Source of the DNA: Latrodectus hesperus
Lineage: Eukaryota; Arthropoda; Arachnida; Araneae; Theridiidae
Assembly (NCBI GenBank): GCA_037975125.1
Contig: CM075860.1
Span: forward strand, 25,834,670-25,898,669
DNA: 64,000 nt
Direction of reading: 5' to 3'
A program made the translations under genes and the position numbers. Below the pieces are notes generated by a model. It saw only the letters and a list, made by a program, of their open reading frames with translations. It did not search any database and was not told the origin of the DNA. Of this stretch, positions 50,819 through 63,350 are shown one piece after another. The first letter of the stretch is position 1; the number at the start of each line of letters is the position of its first letter.

Positions 50819-51726
50819 AATTTAAATAAGTTATCTTTTGTACACAGCTTTTCCTGAAGATTTTTATTTTCGGTCATATAGTGCCTTCTTATTTAAAAAG
50901 TTATTTTACTTATTTACAAGGTTATTTTACTTATACTATTATAGTCATTTTATTTATTACTTACATGATAATTTAAATAAATCAAGAGTATTTTTCAATC
51001 AATAAATCTTTTGTACATAGCTTTTACTCTGAAGATTTTAATTTTCATTCACATAAATAATACACCCTTATTTAAAAAGTTATCTTAATTATTTATTTTG
51101 AAATGTTTTGTATCTTTAAATATAATTGTTAAACTCTTTGAATATTCCTTTCCTAGAGGTTCATAATGATTTATGGGCTATCAGAAGACCAGGCATTTAC
51201 AAAGCAAGGCAAACAGGTGATTTATTCCAGGGTCTCAAAATAATAAAGTAAAAACATTTTAGGTGACAAAAGATTCTATTGCGCAAAAGGTGGTGGTGGT
51301 AAATGCTTACTCTCTCAAAGCAGAAGAAAGATTCCAGATCACGCTTAAAAATAATAAATATATGTGTCCTTGATCTTCTCCTTCAACAATATGGATTATT
51401 TAGAAACTAAATGGGTTAAACAAAGAATTATCGTCAGTATGAATTCTACATCATATGAAGAGAACAGAAAAATTCTCAATGCAAAGACTTTGCGCGCGAA
51501 TTTTGGTAATTTTTTTTATTGTTACCGCACATTAATTGGACAATAATATAAAAGAAAGAACTGAAAACTCATTGAGTAAAATTATAATTGCCTTACTCCC
51601 TGAATTTTCATGTCCCCAGCGAAGATTGTCTTTCGGAATACCATTAGAAGGTGGTATTTGACTATCACAAGAGAAATAAACAAGAAAAACTCCTGAGCAA
51701 CTAGGTCATCTCTAAAAATGTAGAAA
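50819..51726. other. AT-rich intergenic DNA
   Basis: Includes an approximate direct repeat: TTTTGTACACAGCTTTTCCT GAAGATTTT at 50835 and TTTTGTACATAGCTTTTACT CTGAAGATTTT at 51009, each followed by similar TTATTTAAAAAGTTAT. Nothing coding supported. Confidence 0.55.
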
Positions 51727-52010
51727 GCCGCCCAACTAGTCAAGTGGTCAGCTTGCCTTACTGCGGATAAGGAGGTCCTGGATTCGAATCCCGGTTCGGG
51801 CATGGATGTACTTCTCTCTCTCTCTCTCTCTATCCTGTCTTTGTCCTTTCCTTGTATGCATGAGGTGTGAATGGTTGCCTACCCTATAAACGGATCACTT
51901 TGGCATGTGTGTAGAGCAAAGTCGTACTTTCACCTTCATGGTGCTCTGATAAAAACGAAAGACGCTCCCAATAGACTTGATTCGCTTATTGATTGATATA
52001 GGTTACAACA
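51727..52010 (+). repeat. tRNA-derived SINE with (CT)n tract
   Basis: Head GCCGCCCAACTAGTCAAGTG GTCAGCTTGCC (A box), B box GGATTCGAATCCCGG, GGGCATGGATGTACTTCTCT with a (CT)n run at 51811-51831, then ATGAGGTGTGAATGGTTGCC and GGCATGTGTGTA. After this it switches to the module CGTACTTTCACCTTCATGGT GCTCTG seen in the 15406 element, unlike the 26262 and 63081 copies. Confidence 0.8.
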
Positions 52011-52220
52011 GGCTTAACCTACTTACTTCGTGGGGTGTTGTCAAAAAATAAAAATGAATAAAATAAAATATGCAATCTTAAAAAAATCAATTTATTTAGT
52101 TTGCTAATTCATTCTATTCTTTAAGAGATAAGTTAACTATATATTCCTTTAACATTATGTTTCAGACGTGAATTAAAGAAAATTGTATGTAGTAAGATGT
52201 GAAGAAGCGTCCGCTCTCAC

Positions 52221-52374
52221 TTTCCTTTAAAGGTAATGTGGGTAAAATGTCAAAGGTAATGTGGGTGGAAGCAGTCGCTTCGGCGATGTTTAGAGTTTGG
52301 CTGGGTTCCGGGAGCAGAGGCCCCGACGGGTCCCACAGGATGAGTATTTTCTTTTTTTTCACATTTCCTTTAAA
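52221..52374. repeat. GC-rich insertion flanked by 11-bp direct repeats
   Basis: TTTCCTTTAAA occurs at 52221-52231 and 52364-52374 around about 130 bp of unusually GC-rich DNA (GGGAGCAGAGGCCCCGACGG). Inside, AAAGGTAATGTGGGT is repeated 23 bp apart (52229 and 52252). A minus-strand ORF crosses it (ILWDPSGPLLPEPSQTL) but has no recognised match. It may be a short unclassified insertion. Confidence 0.4.
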
Positions 52375-52883
52375 AGAATATTTTTTTGAATAAAAATAAC
52401 TCAGTAGAAAAAGTATTATCAAACATAATTGAATTTATCTCATAAAAATCAGAAGTTTAGTAACTAACAAAAGATTATTTTCCGAAAATTGCTCTTTATT
52501 TATTCAATTACAGTAAATTTGTCGCCAGCATCTACTTTTAAAGCTAACAGACATAAAAAGTGATCATCTATTTTATTACACAATTAAAACAATAAATTTC
52601 GCTTCAAAATATTTTTCTTGATTACAAAATAAGTTGAAGTTAAGTATTTATGAATAGAAAATATTTTTCTCAAAATGAAATAGATTTTTATTAATAAATT
52701 ATGAAACACTAGTTTATTTAATAAAGAGTAAAAAAAATATAGCTGAAGGAAAGTCAGAAATTATTAAAAGAATCCTGTTTTGTGAGTCCCATCAATGTTC
52801 AGCATTGATTGATTGCTTTTGTTAGACGGAAGAAATGCATAATAATTTTTACAGACAAAAAGTTAAATACATTACGATTGTTG
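52375..52883. other. AT-rich intergenic DNA
   Basis: Nothing recognised. Confidence 0.6.
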
Positions 52884-52992
52884 GTGTGTTGTTGCTAATG
52901 CCACTTGGACAAGCCAAGCTCGCTATGCCGTTGGCTATGCGAATTTAAGTCAATAATCTTTCGTTTAACCAGAGCACCATGAAGGTGAAATT
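52884..52992 (-). repeat. SINE 3'-module fragment
   Basis: On the minus strand: TTTCACCTTCATGGTGCTCT GG, AATTCGCATAGCCAACGGCA and TAGCGAGCTTGGCTTGTCCA A, the same 3' module as 15665-15778, without a tRNA head. Confidence 0.75.
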
Positions 52993-53049
52993 TTCATTTA
53001 TTTATTATATTAAATATATTCAGACTTGTATGCTTGATTCTTGAGACCC

Positions 53050-53182
53050 GCTTGTAAGTCTTCGTCGATAATAGGACAAATAGCACAATGACAGATGTAC
53101 AACCACAGAAGATAACGAAGAAAACACCCAGGGCCACGGTGGGAATCGAACCCACACTCCTACGCTTTCAAGCGATTAGCGA
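53050..53182 (-). repeat. tRNA-like SINE head fragment
   Basis: On the minus strand TAATCGCTTGAAAGCGTAGG AGTGTGGGTTCGATTCCCAC CGTGGCC, with an intact B box. The A-box half is degenerate or missing, so it is not called as a tRNA gene. Confidence 0.55.
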
Positions 53183-53485
53183 AGGTGAAAGTACGACTTT
53201 TCTCTTATTAAGGTGCCTCGTCATTTTGAACCACGGTCAGGTGACGAGGCCACACCTGAGCTGGCACCCTCCTCTCCACATCCAAGCCACACCAGCGGGA
53301 GGACTTTTGGACGTCACAGATTAACGTAGACACGTCCCCAACCCACAGAGTTCCAGCAACCCAGTGAAGGAGAGTACACCATGGTCACCGTCCCAACCAC
53401 TGCCCGCGGCAAATGATGCTTCACTTTGCTGAGCTTACGGAAAGCAGCGTGAAGCTACTGAACCACTGGAGATCTACAATTGTTG
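53183..53485 (-). repeat. GC-rich SINE-like element with shared CGTACTTTCACCTTC tail
   Basis: Roughly 300 bp, much less AT-rich than its surroundings (CTGCCCGCGGCAAATGATGC). On the minus strand it ends in GTCGTACTTTCACCTTC, the tail module of the 15406 and 51727 SINEs. No A or B box was identified in its body, so the head type is unknown. Confidence 0.5.
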
Positions 53486-55278
53486 GTGTACAACGCGATA
53501 TGTGATCGATAATTAAATCATTATTTTTTCATGATTCAAGTAAAATATTGATTGAATTGCTTTATTTATTGTAAAAAAATGCAGTTTCTTTATAAAACTG
53601 ACGAATATATCGAAAAAAATAATTCCTCAAAATACGAAAATAATTGGGAGCCCATTATCGAAAAATTTGAATGCTTTATATCGATTGTAATGTAAAACAA
53701 TGTATTGCACTAATAACGTACCTCTGTAACTTAAATATCAAGTGAAGATGTTGCATTCTTAAATACAGATTTTTATTTCGGTACTTGAGCATTTCGTCTT
53801 GGAGATAGCTTCCATACGGTGTGAATTTTCAAGTTATGTGTAAATGTTACTGATGGTATTCCTTATAAATTTATAAACAAAAAGATTTGAAGATTTTCTT
53901 TTGCATAAATTATTGCAAAGGTTTTATGATTTTATGTCAGCTAAAATGCACCAGAATTAGTTTTAAATCTATTATGAAAATTTTAATTCCTACGAATATT
54001 GATTACATAATCTGTGTATTTAAACTAATTGAAAAATATTTAAATGCTATCTTTTTACGTTAGTGAAAAATAAAAACTCAAATCAAAACTTAATATAATT
54101 ATTAAAAATAAGAAATAATCAAAGCTATTTAAAAAAAACGTTTGATTTACGAAGATTATTGATAGCTTTGCGAATCTCTTTTCATCACTTTTTCAATTTT
54201 CGTAAATTTAGTTTTTAAGTTCATCGTAGTCAATTAGTAATATTTGGGTCGCTCATATTCACGTTTTACCAAACATTTATTAGATATTAAACCTTTATGT
54301 AATAATATTTCAAACATTAAATAAATTCATGGAAGTCTGAACAATTACGGTATTTAAATGAAAGCTTTAAATACACACAAATTATGTATGCAAAGTTAAT
54401 CAAAATTAATACTCATTTAGAATTTCTAAATATTACTAAGCAATGTATGTCGAAAATTCCTCATTCATGCTTATTTGTGTTTAAACTACATTCTTATTAA
54501 TAGCTAGACAACATTCTTATTAATAATATTAATTATTAATATGAATGTTGTTTAAAATGCTTGGTCAATGAATATAGTCTTATATCTGTTATTAAATGAC
54601 AATAAGTAAACGTAATGCGTTTGATTACAATATAATGATCATTTATTATGTATACTTAATTGTAAAGTGCACATTTTATCTTACAAAAGTTTAAGATATC
54701 TTATACTGAAAATATAATATTGAATTTATACATGGAATCATAATTAAATGGATATTCAGAAATTAGGTTTTATTAAAAGGAGTAATAAATTTTAAAATAT
54801 ATCAAATCCCATTTATTTACGAAAGAATATTATCTTTAAAGAGGAGCAACAAATATTTATTTCACTTCATTTGAAATATTGAAACAAGATCGTCTCAATC
54901 ACAAATGAATGTAATTTTTTTAATTATTAATTTATTCATAAATTATACATTAAGTGTGAATATTTATGAAATATTTAACAGCTTGCATTCTGTGGACAAA
55001 TTTAATTACGGAATAATATAATCATTTAAAGGATGGGTATTTCCTACATTTTATTTTTATTAAATATATACTTTCGTGTGGAACAAACCATAATTTCAAG
55101 TAATAAATTGAAAATGTCAAATGGGAAATAAATAATAATTAATTTCCTATTTGACATTTTCAATTTATTACTTGAATAATAATATTTTGTATTCAATAAA
55201 TGAAAGAAAACAAATTTTTGAATACAAAATATATTTACCGATATCAATTTTTAACTTTATTAAAGGGATATATATATA
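53486..55278. other. AT-rich intergenic DNA with large hairpins
   Basis: No gene. Near-palindromes: 54509-54550 (19-bp arms, one mismatch), 55095-55176 (35-bp arms, one mismatch, 12-nt loop) and 55182-55232 (15-bp perfect arms, 21-nt loop). Confidence 0.7.
55095..55176. repeat. 35-bp-arm inverted repeat (hairpin/cruciform)
   Basis: Left arm 55095-55129 begins TTCAAGTAATAAATTGAAAA; right arm 55142-55176 is its reverse complement except for one base (GGG versus AGG). A transcript would fold into an almost perfect 35-bp hairpin. Confidence 0.85.
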
Positions 55279-56486
55279 CGAGGGTTACTCTGAAATTTTT
55301 GAGATACGCGCAGACGAGAATTTACAAAATAAAAACAACGGTTTAATTTTAAAGTACAAAGTATTTTAACACAGAAGACAGTTTTTTACTGACTTACTTC
55401 AACTTGTTTAGCGTGGAATACATTTTAAACAGAAGAGAAAATAGAGTTGACGCGAGAACATTTTCGCGCTATGATTTTCTAAGATTTCAAAGCAGGATTC
55501 AATCAAGAAGAATGCGTTTAACGGTTGCAATTAGCATTTGGTTATGAATCTCCAGCTCGTGCTACTGCATTCAGATGGTTTAGAGAATTTAGAAGAGGTC
55601 GCAATTTTCTTCAGGATGAAGAACACACAGGAAGGCCGCCGTCGGCAGTCATCCCGGATAATGTGTCTGCCAAACGAAAAATGTTAATGGATGATCATCG
55701 CTGTACCTATCAAATGATACAGAAGGAACTTAACATTGGATCCGCAGCCATACACAAAATCATTCATGAAGAATTACATATGAAAAAAGTAGTTTGCCGT
55801 TGGGTTCCCCATAATCTAACTGAGCATCAAAAAGAGGAGCGTGTCAGAATCAGAATCTTAATATGCTGAATGATGGTGGCCACCGCATCATTTCTAAAAT
55901 GGTAACAGTTGATGAAACATACATACCGTTTTTTGACGTTCCAACACTTCAAGAAAGCAAAGCATAAGTCTTTGAAGATGATCCCATGCCGACAATGGTG
56001 AAAAAACAACGCGCACTGAAAAAAGTGATGTATGCCTTTTTCTTCAGAAGTAAGGGATGGGTCAAAGCCATCAACTTGGAAGGACAGAAGACAGTAACAG
56101 CAAACTGGTATAAGACTCAATGTCATCCAGAAATTCTACAAGAACTGAATGTTAGGGGACTCATGTTTCAACATGACAATGCATCTTCACATACAGCCGG
56201 ATTAACAGTTGAGTTTCTTAAACAAAGACAAATTAAAGTGATCGAACATCCACCGTATTCACCTGATGTGCGACTTTTGTTATTCTTTAATCTAAAAAAG
56301 AACTTGCGTGGACGTCTTTTCATTCAGAAGAGATTGATGTGGCTATAGATGCATTTTTTTCATCTATTCAAAGAAATGAATGGCTCTAATCATTTAATCT
56401 GTGGAAAATTCGTCTACAAAAGTGCATTAAGCTACTTTGAACATTAAAAACCTAGTTGTATCTCAAAAATTTCAGACTGACCCTCG
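55279..56486 (+). mobile_element. Full-length mariner element, inactive
   Basis: 1208 bp, bounded by about 28-bp TIRs beginning CGAGGGTTACTCTGAAATTT (left) and CGAGGGTCAGTCTGAAATTT (right, reversed), each flanked by TA at 55277-55278 and 56487-56488. This is the size, structure and target of mariner transposons. It sits in a TATATA tract. Confidence 0.93.
55465..56348 (+). pseudogene. Mariner transposase, degenerate
   Basis: Reads from about ATG 55470 with in-frame stops after three residues and again before RLQLAFGYESPARAT. N-terminal HTH region: FRWFREFRRGR, EEHTGRPPSAV; linker WVPHNLTEHQKEERV. A frameshift near 55860 leads to MVTVDETYIPFF with the first catalytic Asp (codon 55911-55913), then a TAA at about 55966. 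The next part has FRSKGWVKAI, QHDNASSHTAG (second Asp) and EHPPYSPDVRLLLFF, where the third Asp of the D,D34D triad has been lost (normally SPDLAPCD). Multiple stops, one or more frameshifts and a missing catalytic residue make it inactive. Confidence 0.92.
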
Positions 56487-56488
56487 TA

Positions 56489-56827
56489 TATATATATGTT
56501 AGCTATTTTTTCCAATTTTAATGTAGATACTATATAAGAATAAATAAACATGTAGGTCACTATGATACATTTATTAAAGTCAAATGAAGGTCATAAGTTT
56601 CAATTATATACATATGTAAAAGGAAAAAACATGAAAATAATTTATATAAAATTGTTATACCTCTCAGAGTGTAATACCCAATTTTATCTGTGCAATTTTC
56701 ACAAATTATGTCAAGATTGTTTTTATTTTATTAAGAAAATGCTCATGTTTCGATCGAACAATACATTTGCTGCGTGAATACTTATTGTACCATTAGTAAA
56801 TTATTTATATATTGTAAAAGGATCAAG
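56489..56827. other. AT-rich intergenic DNA
   Basis: No gene supported; the only ORF is AT-driven. Confidence 0.5.
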
Positions 56828-57114
56828 AAGCTTGGTGTCTTAGTGGCAGCATTTCACACTCCCAAGGCACAGGTCCGATGTTCAATCCTTGTCCGGGACT
56901 GAAGGGATGAAAGGTTAGCAAGGTAGACTTCCATCCCTTCAGTGGGTCGATTAACTGAGTACCAAGAATGCTTGGGATTTAAACATTGTGGGTTTCGCGA
57001 TAGGCTGGCCACCTAATCGGGACATATGCTTCACACCCCGGGTCCCCTCGGTCAGGAAAACAGATAGGCATTACAGGCCTTGGCCTATGGGCTGTCATGC
57101 TACAGAGAGAGAGT
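56828..57114 (+). repeat. tRNA-derived SINE with 9-bp target duplication
   Basis: AAGCTTGGTGTCTTAGTGGC (A-box head) and a diverged B box GATGTTCAATCC, then body GTGGGTCGATTAACTGAGTA CCAAG, CGGGTCCCCTCGGTCAGG and an (AG)n end. AGGATCAAG occurs immediately before (56819-56827) and after (57115-57123), a clear target-site duplication and a sign of LINE-assisted insertion. The 13135 triplicated element derives from this family. Confidence 0.85.
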
Positions 57115-57123
57115 AGGATCAAG

Positions 57124-60100
57124 TTTAATTTGAAAATCATATATGTAAATCAAGTCACAATTTTGAATTGAAATTGTTGATTTGATCTATTGTTTACTCT
57201 TGAGTATTTTCCTAAAATATACGAATCCAAGTTTGCAGGAGTTACTTAAAGTATGGTTTATCATGCTTTCTTCAATATTTTATATAATAGTATTTTATCC
57301 TTGTGTCAATTTGCATTAAGGAAGAATAAATACATATCATTAGCAGAAAGCTGTCATACAAAGGTACACTCTTTTTAGAAATGTGTTTCTTAGATTTCTT
57401 TTAAACTTATTTGTTATATTAACCAGTGCGACAAACATGTGTAGTAGCCATAAATTACCCAATGCTCAACAATATTTTCAAATTAAAGATTAAATTACCG
57501 ACCACCAAATGATATATTTTCATAATTTGTGAGTCATGCAAATTTTACATGTTTACCAAATAAAATGAAACATTTGATAACTATTTATTCTGCTTTGATA
57601 AATGTGTGCATATCTTTTCAGTAAAAATGTCATTCAAATGCTATTTTAAAAATAATGTATATTTTTGTGTAAAAGCATTATTTTTTGAAGAAAATTAATA
57701 AACATTCCAATACTTTACCGGCGTTAAAAATATATCGTGATATTTATTCTTCACCCTTGGAAACTTCCTATATATATATAATGATAAGAGATAAGAACTA
57801 GTTATTTCGAGAATATGCGTAAATTATAGTTAATTAGTATACTTTCTTGTGTGGGTGTTTTACAAAGGTAAAAGATATTAAAATCGAAATGAATCCGGGA
57901 GTTATTTGAATCACTTTTAGAAGAAAAGGGAACAGTAATTACGTAACATCTTTGATGAGAGAAATAAGTACTTTTCTATAAACAAATATTTTCAATATCT
58001 ATTTTAATTGAATAAATGTTTATAAAAAGTTTTTGAAATTAATTAAAAAATGTTGTTTATTTATTTAAAAAATAATATCTTTTTCTTTCGATTAGATTCA
58101 ATTAATTATAATTTCTATTAAATAGCAATAACACTTTAAAGATACTCTTTAAAGTATTATTGAAAAAACCATTATATTTAATTTGTATTATTTATTTATA
58201 TATTTAATTTGTAACTATATTTAATTTGTAATATTTATTTATAATTTAATTTGTAAAATGTTCACTGTTATTTTTAAGTCTATATTGTCCTTATTCCCGT
58301 AAAATGTACATTAATGTATATCCTTTAAACTATCACTGAAAATTCAGAATAATCAGAACCAAAATTACTATTTAAATTATATTTGTCTATATCTTTGTAG
58401 CACTCTTATATTAATTTTTTTATATATAAACATTTTTAAATATACCGCAACACTAATGTTATCAGTTTAGGTATTAATCAAGATTTAGGAGTGCAATTTT
58501 GATATTGAAATAAATATTTTAAGAAAAGAATAATTCAAGAAATATGAACAACCTTTGAATCCTACCGATGTTTAAGTGAAAAAAGAGATATGTCGATGCA
58601 TGTTCACTATATTTAAAAAATAGTAATTTTGACTACTATCCAGTTGGTCTCCTTTCTTGTAAAAATTGAAATAAGTTGTTTTTCTTTTCATACTTCCTAG
58701 AAGTTTGTATTAATTAGATTAAGATATCTGTATCTAGAAAACTATATAATTTAATGTATTGAAGTGGTACGTTAAATTCATCTTGTAATTCGTGTTTTAG
58801 GAACACTAAAATGCAATACAAAAAGGTAAGTTTTGTAAAATTAAAAATAAAATATCTACATATAAAAACCCGTTATAGATGCATAGGCTTCAACACACAC
58901 GGGAAAGATTTTATATTAAAATCTTTATATATTGTGGAATTTTGAGAAAAATCAAAAAATATTTAGATTCAAAATTTTATCCTTTTGGCGCTCCTTTAAT
59001 ATTAAATTAGAACATTATAAATTAAAATGATTAAAATCTTCAAAACTAATGAATATTAAAAAATAATGCAAAAGTCAATTAATAATAAATTGGATATAAA
59101 ATAAAGAAAGAATCAAAATATGCGATTTATAACAAAGAAGTGATTCAATTCTTTATTAAGTAACTTTGGGCAGTAAACTAACATGTGCTTTCAAATTAGT
59201 ATATTATGGGACAGGGTAACTTTTATTGAATTATATTACATGATAACATTAAGGAATTAAGCATAAACTATCTTGAATGAAATATAAATTGAAATAAGTT
59301 ATGATTTCAATATACACATTTATCTATATCCATTTACCGCAATTTCCAAGTAATATTGCCTTACACATTCTTTGTCATAAGACTTTTTAAAAATATGTTG
59401 AAAGATATGAAACTTATTTTCATAAACGGAAGCACTACTATATGAGAGAGAAAGAAATTAAAATTAATTGAATGCTAATAATAGAATAGCCCAAAAAGTT
59501 TATGAAAATGTAATGACCAATGGTACTGTTAATGATAAAAATAAATTAAAATACATTATGAGCTTAAATATGTAAATGAATAAAATGAGAGTAACAATAA
59601 GGAAGAGATAATTTAGAAGTATCAAATAATAATTTTAAAAGAAAGATTACAGTGGCTAAATACGAAAAAATGTTTCACGATGGTAAACTTAGAAGTTTAG
59701 TTAATTATAATAGTATATGATTTGGTTATATTAGTTTGTATTTTATGTCTTTAATGCACTATATTTTTAATATATTACATTTCTTTTAAATTTTCGAAAC
59801 TCTTTATTAATATCTCTTAAAATGAAAGACTGATTTGAAATTGATGTTCAATGTATAAACATTAAGATAGAAAAATTATGAGGGAAATTAAGTAACCTCA
59901 CTCAATAGAGGTACTCACTGAATCCATTTAAACATTTTTATACTTGATTATGAATTTACAGGAAAAAACTTGAAAATCGTTAATAAATACGATCACAAAA
60001 TAGAATTTAAAAGTTATTGAAATAAAAAAGTTTATGGTATAGTAAAAATTTTAAAATTTATCTTCAACATTTATATGAAGAATATGGTAGTACATTGCCT

Positions 60101-61620
60101 TCTTTAGGAAACTTAAAAAGCATTTGAAGAATTAAGCGCATGATATTGATAAAACTAAAGGATTTAAAATTTCAGCCCATGTCTACTTTCTGTATAAATA
60201 TTTTCTAAATAAAAAATCCTTTCAAAAATATTACGTTATAAATGTAAGTTTGGTCTGAGTTAAAGATAAAACATTCAATAGTAATATACAATTTGATTAA
60301 AAACAATAAATTATATCCAATAAGTACAATCTATGAATTAGCGATAAAATATATGGATAAAATAATTTGATTGCAAAAGATGAAAATAAGTATACAAGAG
60401 GAAAATCCTTTGAATTATGAGATAAAACAAAATAATTAAAAAAATTCAAAAATATTTTAGAGGATATAAAAGCATTTAATAGCACAAAGGAAAGAATTCA
60501 ACACTAAAAAAGCAAATTTTAAATTACGAGATATAGTTGAAAAATTTGAATAAATAAAACCAAAATTAATTTAAGGCAAATAAAATAAGGACTAAATTAG
60601 AAATTTATGAAGAGTAATTTTCAGTTCATGTCGAAATTATATATATATATATATATATTTATATACATATTTGGGAATTTTATATTTTTATTAAAATGCG
60701 TACTTTGACTTTTATTTAACCATTTCTGTATTAAGTTACATCCTGTTTTATTGATATCTTTGTTGAAATTAAAAAAATTACCAATTTTGTATTTTGAGTG
60801 AGAAAGGATTTTTCTATGGAAAATTAAAAAAAAACAGATATGGCATATTTCTTCGTGACGCATCATCATTTCTAATAGAAATAGGAGTTTTGTTTAATTT
60901 TAGAATGAAAAAAAAATCTAGTTTAAGAATTTTAATCAATAAACAGTATAATTATGAAATTATTTGCAAAAATAGCACTACTACACAAATCAGCATCAGT
61001 TACTCATCATATAATGAACATATATTCTAATAAAAAATTTAATTTTTTATTTTCGTATGACGCTGGCGAATATATTTTACTATAAATTTGGAAATTCTAG
61101 TTCCACACTTGAAATGTCAACTTTGTATTGTTTATATTTTAATAGCACAAATATAAAAGCTACAAGTACCATAAAATTTGCACCTTCTACAATAAAGCAT
61201 GTTAAGAAATATATGTAATTTCTTATTGGTTTTGCGAAACAAAGCTAATTTCATTTATTTTAAAACTAACTCTAGTTAAAACAATGCAATTTCTGTAGAC
61301 TGAATTTATGATTGCAAAACTCCCTTATTTAAGCTCTCTTAACTAGCATAATTTTCGCAACATATTTTTCAGAGGTTTTTAGAGTTAAATATTTTAAAAC
61401 TTCCACTTATATATTAGTTTTTCCATTATATTTACGCAATCGTATACAGCGTCATTTCGCAATGTTTCCATTATAGTATATTATGTGACGAAATGCCATT
61501 AAGATTATAAATTTTAGAGATATGTTTCACCTAATAATCACATTTTATGGAATTAATGTATCTTTTACAAAAAAAAGGTTATAAATCATCTGTACTCAGA
61601 ATAATCAATAAACACACCCA
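57124..61620. other. Very AT-rich intergenic DNA
   Basis: About 4.5 kb without a supported gene. Short (TA)n runs near 57768-57780 and 60639-60658. All ORFs are Ile/Lys/Asn/Phe-rich and AT-driven. Confidence 0.65.
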
Positions 61621-61624
61621 TACC

Positions 61625-61680
<56 letters not shown>
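61621..61680. repeat. (TA)n microsatellite
   Basis: TA repeats with CAT interruptions near the start. Confidence 0.95.
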
Positions 61681-61684
<4 letters not shown>

Positions 61685-62551
61685 TGTAATCGCTTGCATC
61701 AATAAAATTCAATCATTGTTTTTGTATAACAGAATTTTTTTTCCGCTCTCAGAAGCATATATATATTTCATTCTTACTTTAAGCAAAAACTCAAAAATTT
61801 TGTTTCGTCATACAAATATTGAAGACCGATATCTGGCATTGAATACCGGACAAAACAATGCTCCCATAAAAAATCGTAACATATCAGACTTCAAACGTAA
61901 ATTACGATACAGGGAAGGCTGATCGATTGTTGAAAAAAATCGATATTCTTATAAATGAATCTGCTTCTCATAATGCTTTCAAGGAAAAGCGACATTATAC
62001 AAAACCTTTGGGAAAAATTTTGTTAATGTGTTTTATCTGCAAAATAATATTTGATGTACCAAATTTTAGGATGTTTGAGGAACCCAACTTTACCATATTT
62101 AATGTTAGCTATAAAATGAACTGTTGGGTGTGTGTTTCTAAGCTTTAAAAGACGTAATAATTTTCTCATTAATGGAGTATAATCATGATTAAATTAATAA
62201 TGAAGGAATTACTCGCATTTTTACATTTCAATTATTTGGCATTAGCATTTCCTTAGAATTTATTATAAATAGTTTGTTAATATTTTATCCAGATTATATT
62301 TAGGAGTTGATTATGTATTTATTACATTAGGGAAAAAGTGCAAAATCGTAAATGAAAATACAGCCAGTTTTATAAATATTTTAAAACATTTTTTTAATAA
62401 TTTTTGGATACTTCAAACATTTGTTTGCTCTTATTTTTAAGAGGGAATGTAGGTATGTATTCATGAAAATTTTTTACCTATCTCAAAACTACTCACAAAT
62501 TTTATTTAAATTCTAAATTAGATATCCTGTTTAAAATTTCATGTAAAATAG
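61681..62551. other. AT-rich intergenic DNA
   Basis: Two small ORFs (61716-61922, 61927-62148) have no recognised motif. The first has a more balanced end (IEDRYLALNTGQNNAPIKNR) and cannot be excluded as a remnant. Confidence 0.4.
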
Positions 62552-62853
62552 TTTTTTTTCCAATGGCGGACACAAGAGGGTTGAACCCCATGCCGCAACA
62601 AGGCCAGGGACTGCTACTCATTTGTAGTCACCAGCTGGCACCTGTGAACCAAAGTCACGGAGGCGAGTAGCGTTACCCGCGTCATACCACCACAAACCCG
62701 TTTATAGGGCGGTCTCTACATTCATACAACATCACAAAAGAAAGGACAGAGAAACACAGAGAAGGAAAGAAACATCCATGCCCGAACCAGGATTCGAACT
62801 CGGTACCAACAGTTCAGGAGTCAAGAACGCTAACCACTCAGCCAATCGGTTGG
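62552..62853 (-). repeat. tRNA-derived SINE with 12-bp target duplication
   Basis: Minus strand: A box TGGCTGAGTGGTTAGCG, B box GAGTTCGAATCCTGG, GGGCATGGATGTTTC, CCCTATAAACGGGTTTG, GGTGCCAGCTGGTGACTAC and a poly-A tail (poly-T at 62552-62559). CATGTAAAATAG flanks it at 62540-62551 and 62854-62865. Confidence 0.88.
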
Positions 62854-62865
62854 CATGTAAAATAG

Positions 62866-63080
62866 CTTAGAGCATTTGATTTTATTTAAAAAATTGTGTA
62901 TTGCCATCAAGTATTTTCTTGGGACTACTTTGTTCCTCAGTATGCAATTGTTTGAAAGATGCTATAAGGAATCTTATTGCTTTCTCACAGTGAGATTTTC
63001 CATGACATTGCACAGTAATCAAATCCTATTCATATATTGCAAAAGTAAAACAAAAAATTTTCAATCACTCAGATGCTTTT
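62866..63080. other. AT-rich spacer between two SINEs
   Basis: No gene; the overlapping ORF runs into the next SINE and is not credible. Confidence 0.5.
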
Positions 63081-63350
63081 GTTGTTGTTGTCGTGTGCCA
63101 GCTAGGCTGGCAATATGGGGTGCGATGCTCCACTTTTTCAACTGAACTATATTTTGGTGTGGAGTCCGACTTCCTCAGAACACACGTGCCTTAGGGACCC
63201 GTTTATAAGGTAGGCAACCATTCTCACCTCATTCATACAAGGAAAGGACAAAGACAGGATAGATAGAGAGAGAAAGTACATCCATGCCCGAACCGGGATT
63301 CGAACCCAGGACCTCCTTATCCACAGTCAGGCACGCTGACCACTAGACAG
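63081..63350 (-). repeat. tRNA-derived SINE, second copy of the 26262 family
   Basis: Near-identical in layout to 26262-26533: minus-strand head GTCTAGTGGTCAGCGTGCCT G, B box GGGTTCGAATCCCGG, GGGCATGGATGTACTTTCTC, and tail GCCAGCCTAGCTGGCAC with (CAA)n at the end. Confidence 0.87.

Noticed and set aside
62876..63145. 89-residue ORF near the window end
   Set aside because: Begins in AT-rich DNA and ends in a SINE in the wrong strand; not a gene.
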